Assembly: GCA_913040905.1 (NCBI GenBank)
Contig: CAJWIC010000015.1
Location: 1 to 14,282 of the forward strand
Source: an uncultured Synechococcus sp.
GTDB lineage: Bacteria; Cyanobacteriota; Cyanobacteriia; PCC-6307; Cyanobiaceae
Direction: 5' to 3'
Length of the DNA stretch: 14,282 bases
Shown one piece after another: positions 6,920 through 13,869 of the stretch. The number at the start of each line of letters is the position of its first letter. Positions within the stretch are counted from its first letter, which is position 1. Both the position numbers and the translations under genes were made by a program. The notes beneath the pieces were generated by a model, which worked only from the letters and a program-made list of their open reading frames with translations, was not told the origin of the DNA and searched no databases.

Positions 6920-8686
6920 ATGAATGACCAGCAGCTCGGGGAGACCCCGTGCACCGTCGATCTGTCTGCCTCCACCCTTCCAGAGCAGGCCACCGCAGAG
7001 GTGTTCACCACCACGATCGACAACAACAAGCCTGAGTCGGGCTTCGATGGATTCGGCTTCAGTGAGGCGCTGTTGAAGACCCTGGCGGCCAAGGGATACA
7101 GCGAGCCTTCACCGATTCAGAAGGCGGCCTTCCCAGAATTGATGCTGGGCCGTGACCTGGTGGGCCAGGCCCAGACCGGTACCGGAAAAACAGCCGCCTT
7201 CGCGTTGCCGCTGCTCGAACGGCTCGCCAGTGGCCAGAAGACGCCGCAGGCGCTCGTGCTGGCTCCCACCCGCGAACTGGCGATGCAGGTGGCCGACTCG
7301 TTCAAGGCCTATTCGGCTGGGCATCCGCACCTGAAAGTGCTGGCGGTTTACGGCGGCACCGACTTCCGCTCACAGATCAATGCCCTGCGTCGTGGCGTGG
7401 ATGTTGTGGTGGGAACACCGGGCCGGGTGATGGATCACATGCGTCAGGGCACTCTCGACACCACCGGTCTGCGCAGTCTCGTGCTGGACGAAGCCGATGA
7501 AATGCTGCGGATGGGCTTCATCGACGACGTCGAGTGGATCCTGGAGCAATTGCCGCAGGAGCGACAGGTGGTGCTGTTCTCCGCAACCATGCCGCCGGAG
7601 ATCCGTCGGCTGTCGAAGCGCTATCTGAAGGATCCCGCCGAAGTCACGATCCGCACCAAGGATCAGGAAGGCAAACGGATTCGGCAGCGCTCGATCACCG
7701 TGCCGATGCCCCACAAGCTGGAGGCCCTGCAGCGGGTGCTCGATGCCTGTGGTGGTGAGGGTGTGATCATCTTTGCCCGCACCAAGGCGATCACCCTCAC
7801 CGTGGCGGAGACGCTTGAAGCTGGTGGTCACCAGGTGGCTGTCCTCAATGGCGATGTGCCTCAGAACCAGCGGGAGCGCACGGTGGAACGACTGCGCAAT
7901 GGTTCCGTCGACATCCTTGTGGCCACCGATGTGGCCGCCCGGGGTCTGGATGTGGATCGCATCGGGTTGGTGATCAACTACGACATGCCCTTCGACAGCG
8001 AGGCCTATGTGCATCGCATCGGCCGCACCGGTCGGGCCGGCCGCACGGGGGAGGCGGTGCTGTTTGTGACGCCGCGCGAGCGACGTTTCATCAACAACCT
8101 CGAGCGGGCCACCGGTCAGCCGATCGAGCCCATGGAGGTTCCCGGCAACACGGCGATCAATCAGGGTCGACTCGACCGTCTGCACAAGCGCCTCAGCGAG
8201 GCGGCACATCAGGAGCGCCCCAACGCGGAAGAAGGAGCGTTGCTGAAGGAGTTGCTGCAGCGCATTGGCACGGAGCTGGAGCTCAGCCCTGATCAGCTGG
8301 CCTATGCCGCCCTGAGCATGGCCATCGGTCCGGAGCCTCTGCTCCGACAGCAGGGCGATGATGAGTGGATTCACAACAACCAGCGCCGCGATCGTGATCG
8401 GGGCGATCGCCGGGAGCGCCGCTCCGATCGGCCTGCCCGTGCCCCGGAGGAGAACATGCAGCGTTACCGCGTTGAGGTCGGCCACCGGGATCGGGTCAAG
8501 CCGGGCAACCTCGTCGGGGCCATCGCGAGTGAAACCGGTCTGCAGGGCCGGGCGATCGGCCGGATTCAGATCTTCGACAACCACAGCCTGGTGGATCTGC
8601 CCAAAGGCATGCCGGAGGACGTTTACAACAGCTTGCGACGCCTTCGGGTGATGAACCGAGAGCTGCAGATCAGCCTGGCCTCGTGA
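6920..8686 (+). CDS. deaD: DEAD-box ATP-dependent RNA helicase (DeaD/CsdA type)
   Basis: This 588-residue cytoplasmic protein would unwind RNA duplexes, typically in ribosome assembly, mRNA turnover and cold adaptation. Residues 1-40 are an unconserved N-terminal extension. The Q motif follows (F45...PSPIQ, Q67), then AQTGTGKT (K90), APTRELAMQ, GTPGRVMDH, DEAD at 190-193, SAT at 221-223, IIFARTK, VATDVAARGLDV and HRIGRTGR at 365-372. A strongly basic Arg/Asp-rich linker (about 485-513) leads to a DbpA-type RNA-binding domain (515 to the end: RYRVEVGHRDRVKPGNLVGA...IDN-like FDNHSLVDLP). That domain plus linker marks the DeaD/CsdA class rather than RhlE. The ATG at 6920 is used although its ribosome binding site is weak. 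It overlaps the next gene by 4 bases (GTGA). The symbol is by family similarity. Confidence 0.95.
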   Translation: MNDQQLGETPCTVDLSASTLPEQATAEVFTTTIDNNKPESGFDGFGFSEALLKTLAAKGYSEPSPIQKAAFPELMLGRDLVGQAQTGTGKTAAFALPLLERLASGQKTPQALVLAPTRELAMQVADSFKAYSAGHPHLKVLAVYGGTDFRSQINALRRGVDVVVGTPGRVMDHMRQGTLDTTGLRSLVLDEADEMLRMGFIDDVEWILEQLPQERQVVLFSATMPPEIRRLSKRYLKDPAEVTIRTKDQEGKRIRQRSITVPMPHKLEALQRVLDACGGEGVIIFARTKAITLTVAETLEAGGHQVAVLNGDVPQNQRERTVERLRNGSVDILVATDVAARGLDVDRIGLVINYDMPFDSEAYVHRIGRTGRAGRTGEAVLFVTPRERRFINNLERATGQPIEPMEVPGNTAINQGRLDRLHKRLSEAAHQERPNAEEGALLKELLQRIGTELELSPDQLAYAALSMAIGPEPLLRQQGDDEWIHNNQRRDRDRGDRRERRSDRPARAPEENMQRYRVEVGHRDRVKPGNLVGAIASETGLQGRAIGRIQIFDNHSLVDLPKGMPEDVYNSLRRLRVMNRELQISLAS

Positions 8687-8946
8687 TCTCAGGCGTTGCC
8701 CTTGCCTTGCTGGTCTCCATGGCATCGGCCCCAACCCTGACGGACGAGGATCCCAGCATTATTCGTGGCTTCTGCCTGGCTGCTTTTGAAGCAGCCATGG
8801 CCAATGCCGGTCTGTCAGCCCCTGAGGGGATGGCCAGGTTCACCTGCGACTGTTTCATCGAACAGGTGTTCCAGGGTGCAGCACTGAACGAGGCCCGAGA
8901 GACATGCACAACAGAGGCTGCCCAGCGCTTCCCCCTCGAGTCCTGA
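8683..8946 (+). CDS. Small probably exported protein with four cysteines, unknown function
   Basis: The 87-residue product starts at a GTG overlapping the helicase stop (GTGA), so it is probably made by translational coupling. Residues 1-16 look like a signal peptide: a hydrophobic VALALLVSM core ending in ASA before P17, a good signal peptidase I site. The mature part of about 70 residues is slightly acidic and has four cysteines (C31, C55, C57, C75), including a CDC pair, which would suit two disulfides in the periplasm or thylakoid lumen, or a metal site. I recognise no domain. Being coupled to a cytosolic RNA helicase is odd for an exported protein, so the pairing may be only positional. 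It is a plausible real gene because of the overlap, the signal sequence and stop-to-stop packing with the next gene. Confidence 0.72.
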   Translation: MISGVALALLVSMASAPTLTDEDPSIIRGFCLAAFEAAMANAGLSAPEGMARFTCDCFIEQVFQGAALNEARETCTTEAAQRFPLES

Positions 8947-9135
8947 TCAGGAGACGCTCACATCGGATGTCAGCATCTCCAGATCGATTGGGGTGCGCTC
9001 CATCAGAGCGATGAGCTCCAGTTGAACCTCAGGAAGATTGCTAGCCATGAGGGTTGTCAGAAGAGTGCAGCGATCGCCTGCGGCGAGTTCTCCGTCGTCG
9101 GTCCATTGCAGTGATCGCAGGTGCAGGCCATCCAT
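8947..9135 (-). CDS. Small acidic conserved-looking protein, unknown function
   Basis: A 62-residue minus-strand product. The ATG at 9135 is chosen over an upstream TTG at 9165 because GAGAGGGG (9144-9137) lies right in front of it. The protein begins MDGLHLRSLQWTDDGEL and has a leucine- and glutamate-rich middle (NLPEVQLELIALMERTP) that is likely helical, then an acidic tail. There is no membrane span, signal peptide or recognisable motif, and a single cysteine (C23). Its stop codon directly abuts the stop of the plus-strand gene (8946/8947), leaving no room for a dedicated terminator between the two. Function unknown. Confidence 0.6.
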   Translation of the reverse strand: MDGLHLRSLQWTDDGELAAGDRCTLLTTLMASNLPEVQLELIALMERTPIDLEMLTSDVSVS

Positions 9136-9165
9136 ACCCCTCTCTTTGTCGTGATCTCCTGACAA

Positions 9166-9332
9166 TGGGCTAGACCTGTGGCTGGCCGTGAACTCTTTCG
9201 TTCTCCTTCCGTTTCCTGTGTTGTTTTGTGCGACTGCCCTGTAACGTCATCACGTTCAGGCCTGACCTCCGGCTTTCTCCGAGATTCGGAACCGGTTCAT
9301 GCACCCGAGCACATCCAACGGTTCCACGCTCC
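9166..9332 (+). promoter_or_regulatory. Structured 5' leader of the RRM protein gene
   Basis: No gene is seen here. The stretch holds a pyrimidine-rich tract (about 9193-9229, T and C with isolated G), a perfect palindrome TCAGGCCTGA (9256-9265), another GAACCGGTTC (9289-9298), and two stems that cannot coexist: TCCGA/TCGGA (9278-9282 with 9286-9290) and GGAACCG/CGGTTCC (9288-9294 with 9319-9325). The second ends 7 bases before the ATG at 9333. No Shine-Dalgarno precedes that ATG. A convincing promoter is not visible; TGTAAC at 9240-9245 is a 4-of-6 match to a -10 but lacks a good -35. Regulation in the leader is inferred, in keeping with cold-regulated cyanobacterial rbp genes. Confidence 0.45.
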
Positions 9333-9614
9333 ATGACCATCTACATCGGCAATCTCTCGTTCCAGGCGGAGCAGGAGCATCTGTTCGATCTCTTCAGTGA
9401 GTACGGCGAGGTCAAGAACTGCAGCCTGCCCCTGGATCGAGAGACCGGACGCAAGCGCGGCTTTGCGTTTGTCGAGATGGTGAATGACGAGGACGAGCAG
9501 AAAGCCATCGACGACCTCCAGGATGTTGAGTGGATGGGTCGCATGATCCGGGTCAGCAAGGCCACGCCCCGTGAGCGCTCGGGTGGTCCCCGTGGTGGCG
9601 GCTACCGCGGCTGA
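9333..9614 (+). CDS. Single-RRM RNA-binding protein (cyanobacterial Rbp type)
   Basis: A 93-residue protein made of one RNA recognition motif. RNP2 is IYIGNL (residues 3-8) and RNP1 is KRGFAFVEM (41-49), with aromatic F44 and F46 placed to stack on RNA bases. A short Gly/Arg tail (SGGPRGGGYRG) closes it, shorter than the Gly-rich tails of some Anabaena Rbp proteins. Known cyanobacterial Rbp proteins bind RNA and are often cold-induced. The frame is open back to 9228, but the ATG at 9333 starts directly with the RRM and is the natural start; the upstream codons fall in the structured leader. The gene stands alone, flanked by two tiny minus-strand genes, and ends 2 bases from the stop of the next. 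A DEAD-box RNA helicase lies less than 1 kb upstream, so two RNA-metabolism genes are clustered. Confidence 0.93.
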   Translation: MTIYIGNLSFQAEQEHLFDLFSEYGEVKNCSLPLDRETGRKRGFAFVEMVNDEDEQKAIDDLQDVEWMGRMIRVSKATPRERSGGPRGGGYRG

Positions 9615-9616
9615 GC

Positions 9617-9811
9617 TCAGGCGTCAGCTTCGAGCAGATCCAGCTGCGCCTCACGTCCACTCAGTCTGTTGATCAGGGCGCGGCTGCGATCGATCGGTGC
9701 AGCGTCGCTACTGCAGTCCGACTGGACCTGCGGCAGCGCCGAGCGCAGGTCGCGGCGTTTCTGACGAGCCAGGTACCGATGAAAGCGATTGAAGGCGCGG
9801 CTTCGGGCCAT
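9617..9811 (-). CDS. Small basic protein, unknown function
   Basis: A 64-residue minus-strand product from the ATG at 9811, preceded by AGGA at a short spacing; the frame runs further upstream but without a better start, and extension would cover the ABC transporter start. The N-terminal half is strongly basic (MARSRAFNRFHRYLARQKRRDLR), then a Ser/Asp-rich segment with one cysteine, then a helical acidic end (INRLSGREAQLDLLEADA). The basic arm could bind nucleic acid, but this is only charge-based. No family recognised. It is convergent with the RRM gene (2 bases between stops) and divergent from the ABC exporter (53 bases between starts). Confidence 0.55.
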   Translation of the reverse strand: MARSRAFNRFHRYLARQKRRDLRSALPQVQSDCSSDAAPIDRSRALINRLSGREAQLDLLEADA

Positions 9812-9864
9812 GGTTCCTGCTTCGGTTGGAACCTCGTTGTAGTGCGTCCTCAGGTTCAAAATCC

Positions 9865-11670
9865 GTGACGGATCCCACCAATCGATCAGCATCTGCTCCG
9901 CAACTGCCGCTGCTGCGGTTGCTGAAGCACCTGATGCCCCAACGCCGCTTGGTGATCACAGCAGTGACCTGCTCACTGCTCAACAAACTGTTTGACCTCG
10001 CTCCCCCAGCCTTGATCGGGCTGGCTGTGGATGTGGTGGTGCGCGGTGAGCAGTCGCTGCTGGCTGGGTTCGGCATCCAGACCGTGACTCAGCAGTTGTG
10101 GGTTCTGGCTCTGCTCACGTTTGTGATCTGGGCGGCGGAGTCGTTGTTCGAATACCTCTACGACGTTCTGTGGCGCAACCTGGCCCAGACGACGCAGCAT
10201 CGCCTGCGACTCGAGGCCTACGACCACCTGCAGCAGCTGGAGCTGGCTTTTTTCGAGCAGGACAGCAGTGGTCGCCTGATGACGGTGCTGAACGACGACA
10301 TCAACCAGTTGGAACGGTTTCTCGATCGTGGTGCCAACCAGATCCTGCAGTTGATCACCACGGTGCTGGTGGTGGGGATCGGGATGGCGATTGTCGCTCC
10401 AGAGGTGGCGCTGTTTGCTTATCTCCCCATTCCCGTCATCCTGCTGGGTTCGTTGCGGTTTCAACGGCAATTGGCTCCTCGCTACCGCGAGGTGCGTGCC
10501 CGCGCTGGTGATCTGGCCTCTCGTCTGGCCAACAATCTGGGCGGGATGCTCACGATCAAGAGCTTCACAGCCGAGCCGTTGGAGCTGCAACGGCTTCAGG
10601 CGGAAAGCCTCGCCTATCTGGAGAGCAATGGCCGGGCGATCCGGTTGTCGGCGGCCTTCATCCCGCTGATCCGCTTCGCCATTCTGTTTGCCTTCGTGGC
10701 CATCCTGCTGGTCGGGGGGTTCCAGGCCTTAAGCGGGCAGTTGGCGGTGGGGACCTACAGCGTTCTGGTGTTCATCACCCAGCGACTGTTGTGGCCGCTC
10801 ACGACCCTCGGCCGCACCCTGGACGAGTATCAACGGTCCATGGCCTCCACCCAGCGGGTGCTGGATCTGATCGACACACCGATCACAATCCGCAGCGGTT
10901 CCACTCGCCTGGACCGACGGATGGTGCGTGGGGATCTTCGCTTTGAGCAGGTCGATTTCGCTTACCCCGGTCGGTCGTCGTTGCTGCAGGGGTTTGATCT
11001 GGTTGTGCCATCGGGGGCAACGGTGGGGATCGTTGGATCCACCGGCTCCGGGAAGAGCACGGTGGTGAAACTGCTGTTGCGCCTCTACGAGCGCCAGGGC
11101 GGACAGATCTTGTTGGATGGCCGTCCAATCGAACAGCTGCAGCTGCAGGATCTTCGAGGCGCTGTCGCCCTTGTCAGTCAGGACGTCTATCTCTTTCACG
11201 GCACGGTGGCCGAGAACATCGCCTATGGGGTTGCCGACCCTGATCCTGACGCCATCGAAAGGGCGGCCCGCCTGGCTGAGGCCGCTGGTTTCATCGAGGC
11301 GCTGCCGGATCGCTACGACACGCTTGTCGGCGAGCGCGGCCAACGGCTCTCCGGGGGCCAGCGGCAGCGCATTGCTCTGGCGCGGGCCATCCTCAAGGAT
11401 GCGCCGGTGCTGGTGCTGGATGAGGCCACTGCAGCCGTTGATAACGACACCGAAGCGGCGATTCAGCGATCACTGGAACAGATCACCCGTGACCGCACCA
11501 CCGTGGTGATCGCCCATCGGTTGAGCACGGTGCGCCACGCCGATCGGATCGTGGTGATGGAGCAGGGACAAATCGTGGAACAGGGGCGCCATGCTGATCT
11601 CCTGGCCCGTGGTGGTGTTTACGCCAACCTCTGGCAGGTGCAGGCAGGGGAAAGGATTATCGCTTCCTGA
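9865..11670 (+). CDS. ABC exporter half-transporter (MsbA/HlyB-like, fused membrane and ATPase domains)
   Basis: A 601-residue type IV ABC exporter half that would work as a dimer in a membrane. About residues 1-325 form the six-helix domain, including the loop [20 protein letters not shown] typical of the MsbA/multidrug class. The ATPase domain has all expected elements: Walker [10 protein letters not shown] (K397), Q-loop [20 protein letters not shown], signature LSGGQ (495-499), Walker [12 protein letters not shown] (D519, E520) and H-loop IAHRLSTV (H551). The catalytic site looks intact. The substrate cannot be told; lipid, peptide or drug export are all possible. I prefer the GTG at 9865 (VTDPTNRS) over a TTG at 9826; neither has a strong ribosome binding site. 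The antiporter gene begins within tens of bases after its stop, on the same strand, probably as one transcript. Confidence 0.93.
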   Translation: MTDPTNRSASAPQLPLLRLLKHLMPQRRLVITAVTCSLLNKLFDLAPPALIGLAVDVVVRGEQSLLAGFGIQTVTQQLWVLALLTFVIWAAESLFEYLYDVLWRNLAQTTQHRLRLEAYDHLQQLELAFFEQDSSGRLMTVLNDDINQLERFLDRGANQILQLITTVLVVGIGMAIVAPEVALFAYLPIPVILLGSLRFQRQLAPRYREVRARAGDLASRLANNLGGMLTIKSFTAEPLELQRLQAESLAYLESNGRAIRLSAAFIPLIRFAILFAFVAILLVGGFQALSGQLAVGTYSVLVFITQRLLWPLTTLGRTLDEYQRSMASTQRVLDLIDTPITIRSGSTRLDRRMVRGDLRFEQVDFAYPGRSSLLQGFDLVVPSGATVGIVGSTGSGKSTVVKLLLRLYERQGGQILLDGRPIEQLQLQDLRGAVALVSQDVYLFHGTVAENIAYGVADPDPDAIERAARLAEAAGFIEALPDRYDTLVGERGQRLSGGQRQRIALARAILKDAPVLVLDEATAAVDNDTEAAIQRSLEQITRDRTTVVIAHRLSTVRHADRIVVMEQGQIVEQGRHADLLARGGVYANLWQVQAGERIIAS

Positions 11671-11702
11671 AGCAGGCGTTGTTGGCGGGGCATGGGCTGA
11701 CC

Positions 11703-13832
11703 ATGCTGGGGTCGCCAATCGGCCTCACTGTCATGGCCATGCAGGCCTCCATCGGCCAGGTGATGCATCACCCCCTCGGGGTGTTCGCTCTGCTGGTGGC
11801 GATCAGCGCGGCCGTGCCGCCCCTGATTCGAAGGATCGGCTTACCGGATCTTGTGGGTCTGTTGGTGGCCGGCGTTGTGGTCGGACCACACGCCCTCAAC
11901 TGGGTGGACAGCGGCAGTGAAACGGTCCAGTTGCTCTCGGATCTGGGGGCGGTGTACCTGCTGTTCACGATGGGTCTGGAAATCGACCTGGAGGAGTTCA
12001 ACCGAGTCAAGCGTCGCTCGTTCATCTATGGACTGCTGATCCTGCTCATTGGTGTCGGCACGGGGGTGGGTATCGGCCTGATGGCCGGATTCGCTTCCGT
12101 GTCCTGCCTGTTGCTGGGGGCCCTGATGGCCACTCACACGCCGCTGGGCTATCCGATCGTGCGCAGTTTCGGCGCCCAGAAGGATGAATCCGTGGTGGTG
12201 AGTGTCGGCAGCACGATCTTCACCGACATCGTGGCGCTGCTGTTGCTGGCCGTTGGCCTGGGGCTGGGCCAAGGCGATCTCAGTGGTGTTGGTCTCGGCC
12301 TGCTGCTGCTGCGCATCGGTGTCTTCGCCGTATTGGTGGTGATGGGAATCCGCTGGCTGGGGCGGCGACTGGTGGTGCGGGGCATCAACGATGAAAACCG
12401 CATGGTTCTGGCGGTGTTGGTGGCGCTGTTTCTGGCGTCCTTGGGGGCAGAGCTGGCCGGTGTGGAAAAAATTGTCGGCGCCTTCCTGGCCGGCCTGGCG
12501 GTGAACTCCGTCCTGCCGGAGGGGCGGGTGAAGGAGCAGGTGATCTTCATCGGTGGCGTGCTGTTCATCCCGATCTTCTTCATCGATCTGGGCCTGCTTC
12601 TCGATGTGGGCAGCCTCGGGGCCAGCCTCAGCAATTTCCAGTTCACGGCCCTGATGCTGGTGGGTGCCGTCGGCGGCAAAGGTCTGGCGTCCTGGATCAG
12701 CGGTGCCCTGTTCGGCTACCGCCGCCCGCAGATCCTGATGATGTGGTCGTTGACCATGCCGAAGGTGGCGGCAACGCTGGCCACAGCCTTCATCGGCTTC
12801 CAGGCGGGGTTGCTCAACCAGACGGTGCTGAACGCCGTGTTGGCGGTGATGGTGGTGACGGCCACCCTGGGACCAATCCTGACGGAGCGCTCGGTCACCC
12901 GTCTAGACGAGACGCGTCAGGGCACGCTTCCCGCCAGCTTCGGCGAAGAGATGTCCGCCTTGGAGGGGGTCAGCGAAGTGGTGCAGCGCCCGCTGCGGAT
13001 CGTGGTGCCGGTGGCCAACCCGAGCAACGAGCAGGGGCTGCTCAGCATGGCCTCGCGCTTGCTGCGGGGCTCCTCCGGCGGCGATGGATTGTTGCTGCCC
13101 CTGGCGATGGTGAATCCAAGCCTGGAGGAGGTGCGCGGTGGTCTGAACCGGGCCGTCGCGGCGGCGCGCTCCCGGCTGAGGGCGGCGGAGTCGATCGGGG
13201 CTGATCTGCAGGTGCCCACCCGCACCCTGTTGCGTCTGGATGAGGACGTGGCCGGTGGCATGAGCCGGACGGCTCTTGAGCAGGCGGCGGATCTGCTGCT
13301 GATCGGTGCCGGCCGCCAGGATCAGCTGCGGGCCTGGTTGATGGGCGACATTGTGGATGGCGTCTGCCGGACGGCCCATTGCCCTGTCGTGGTGGTGAAT
13401 CTCGGCCGTGAGCCGTCGGCTCCGCTGCATCGGATCCTGGTGCCGATCAAGGACCTTTCCGCCAGCGCGCGTGAACAGGTGGAACTGGCGCTGCGGGTGA
13501 TCAACAGTGCCCCGGCGGATCAACGCACCCGGATCACCCTGTTGCATGTGCACGATCCCCGCTTCAGTGGATCGGATCGGCAGTGGATGGAGGAGCAGCT
13601 GATCCGCTGGAGGCCGGCTGGAATCCCGGCCGATCGATTTCACATCGTGATCGTGAGAGGGCCCGGCATCGATGGCTCCATCCACCGCCTCAGCCGCGAC
13701 CACGACCTGGTGATCCTGCGCACCCAACGGCGGCGTGTCGCGGGATTGCCGATCCCCGGCAGTGATCGCACCAGCAAGCTGATCAATCAGCTGCCCTGCG
13801 CATCGATGGTGATCAGCGACCCCTTGGTCTGA
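11703..13832 (+). CDS. CPA2-family cation:proton antiporter with two C-terminal USP-like modules
   Basis: About residues 1-405 are a multi-span Na+(K+)/H+ exchanger domain: PLIRRIGLPDLVGLLVAGVVVGPHAL at the first helices, VYLLFTMGLEIDLEEF, THTPLGYPIVR, IFTDIVALLLLAVGLG with a single conserved Asp (D175), and VEKIVGAFLAGLAVN. One Asp preceded by Thr, rather than an Asp pair, suggests electroneutral exchange, by analogy with CPA2 members. Two cytoplasmic modules follow, at about 428-562 (RIVVPVANP...CPVVVVNLG) and 577-709 (RILVPIKDL...PCASMVISD), resembling tandem universal stress protein folds with degenerate nucleotide loops. The protein likely controls ion and pH homeostasis. The start is uncertain: TTG at 11679, or ATG at 11703, 11733 or 11739, all without a clear ribosome binding site; I use 11703. 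The LCP gene starts 37 bases after its stop. Confidence 0.9.
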   Translation: MLGSPIGLTVMAMQASIGQVMHHPLGVFALLVAISAAVPPLIRRIGLPDLVGLLVAGVVVGPHALNWVDSGSETVQLLSDLGAVYLLFTMGLEIDLEEFNRVKRRSFIYGLLILLIGVGTGVGIGLMAGFASVSCLLLGALMATHTPLGYPIVRSFGAQKDESVVVSVGSTIFTDIVALLLLAVGLGLGQGDLSGVGLGLLLLRIGVFAVLVVMGIRWLGRRLVVRGINDENRMVLAVLVALFLASLGAELAGVEKIVGAFLAGLAVNSVLPEGRVKEQVIFIGGVLFIPIFFIDLGLLLDVGSLGASLSNFQFTALMLVGAVGGKGLASWISGALFGYRRPQILMMWSLTMPKVAATLATAFIGFQAGLLNQTVLNAVLAVMVVTATLGPILTERSVTRLDETRQGTLPASFGEEMSALEGVSEVVQRPLRIVVPVANPSNEQGLLSMASRLLRGSSGGDGLLLPLAMVNPSLEEVRGGLNRAVAAARSRLRAAESIGADLQVPTRTLLRLDEDVAGGMSRTALEQAADLLLIGAGRQDQLRAWLMGDIVDGVCRTAHCPVVVVNLGREPSAPLHRILVPIKDLSASAREQVELALRVINSAPADQRTRITLLHVHDPRFSGSDRQWMEEQLIRWRPAGIPADRFHIVIVRGPGIDGSIHRLSRDHDLVILRTQRRRVAGLPIPGSDRTSKLINQLPCASMVISDPLV

Positions 13833-13869
13833 CGTCAAGGCAACCCCAGGGGCCGATTAGCGTTGATGG

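Noticed and set aside
7370..8734. Long minus-strand open frame of 454 codons opposite the DEAD-box gene
   Set aside because: Shadow of a well-supported helicase gene, with no recognisable domain and a His/Gln-rich composition caused by the opposite strand.
9228..9332. N-terminal extension of the RRM protein by 35 codons
   Set aside because: The extra residues are unlike Rbp proteins, which start directly at RNP2, and the bases form the structured leader.
355..12665. Several E. coli Chi octamers (GCTGGTGG), for example in recC, recB, recD, the helicase and antiporter genes
   Set aside because: Most fall where Leu-Val (CTG GTG) codons precede a G, which is common in this codon usage. The recognition sequence of the cyanobacterial RecBCD is not known to be the E. 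coli one, so no inference is drawn.
13822..13860. Terminator between the antiporter and the LCP gene
   Set aside because: CCTTG/CAAGG gives only a 5-base stem and no T-run follows, so it is too weak to call.
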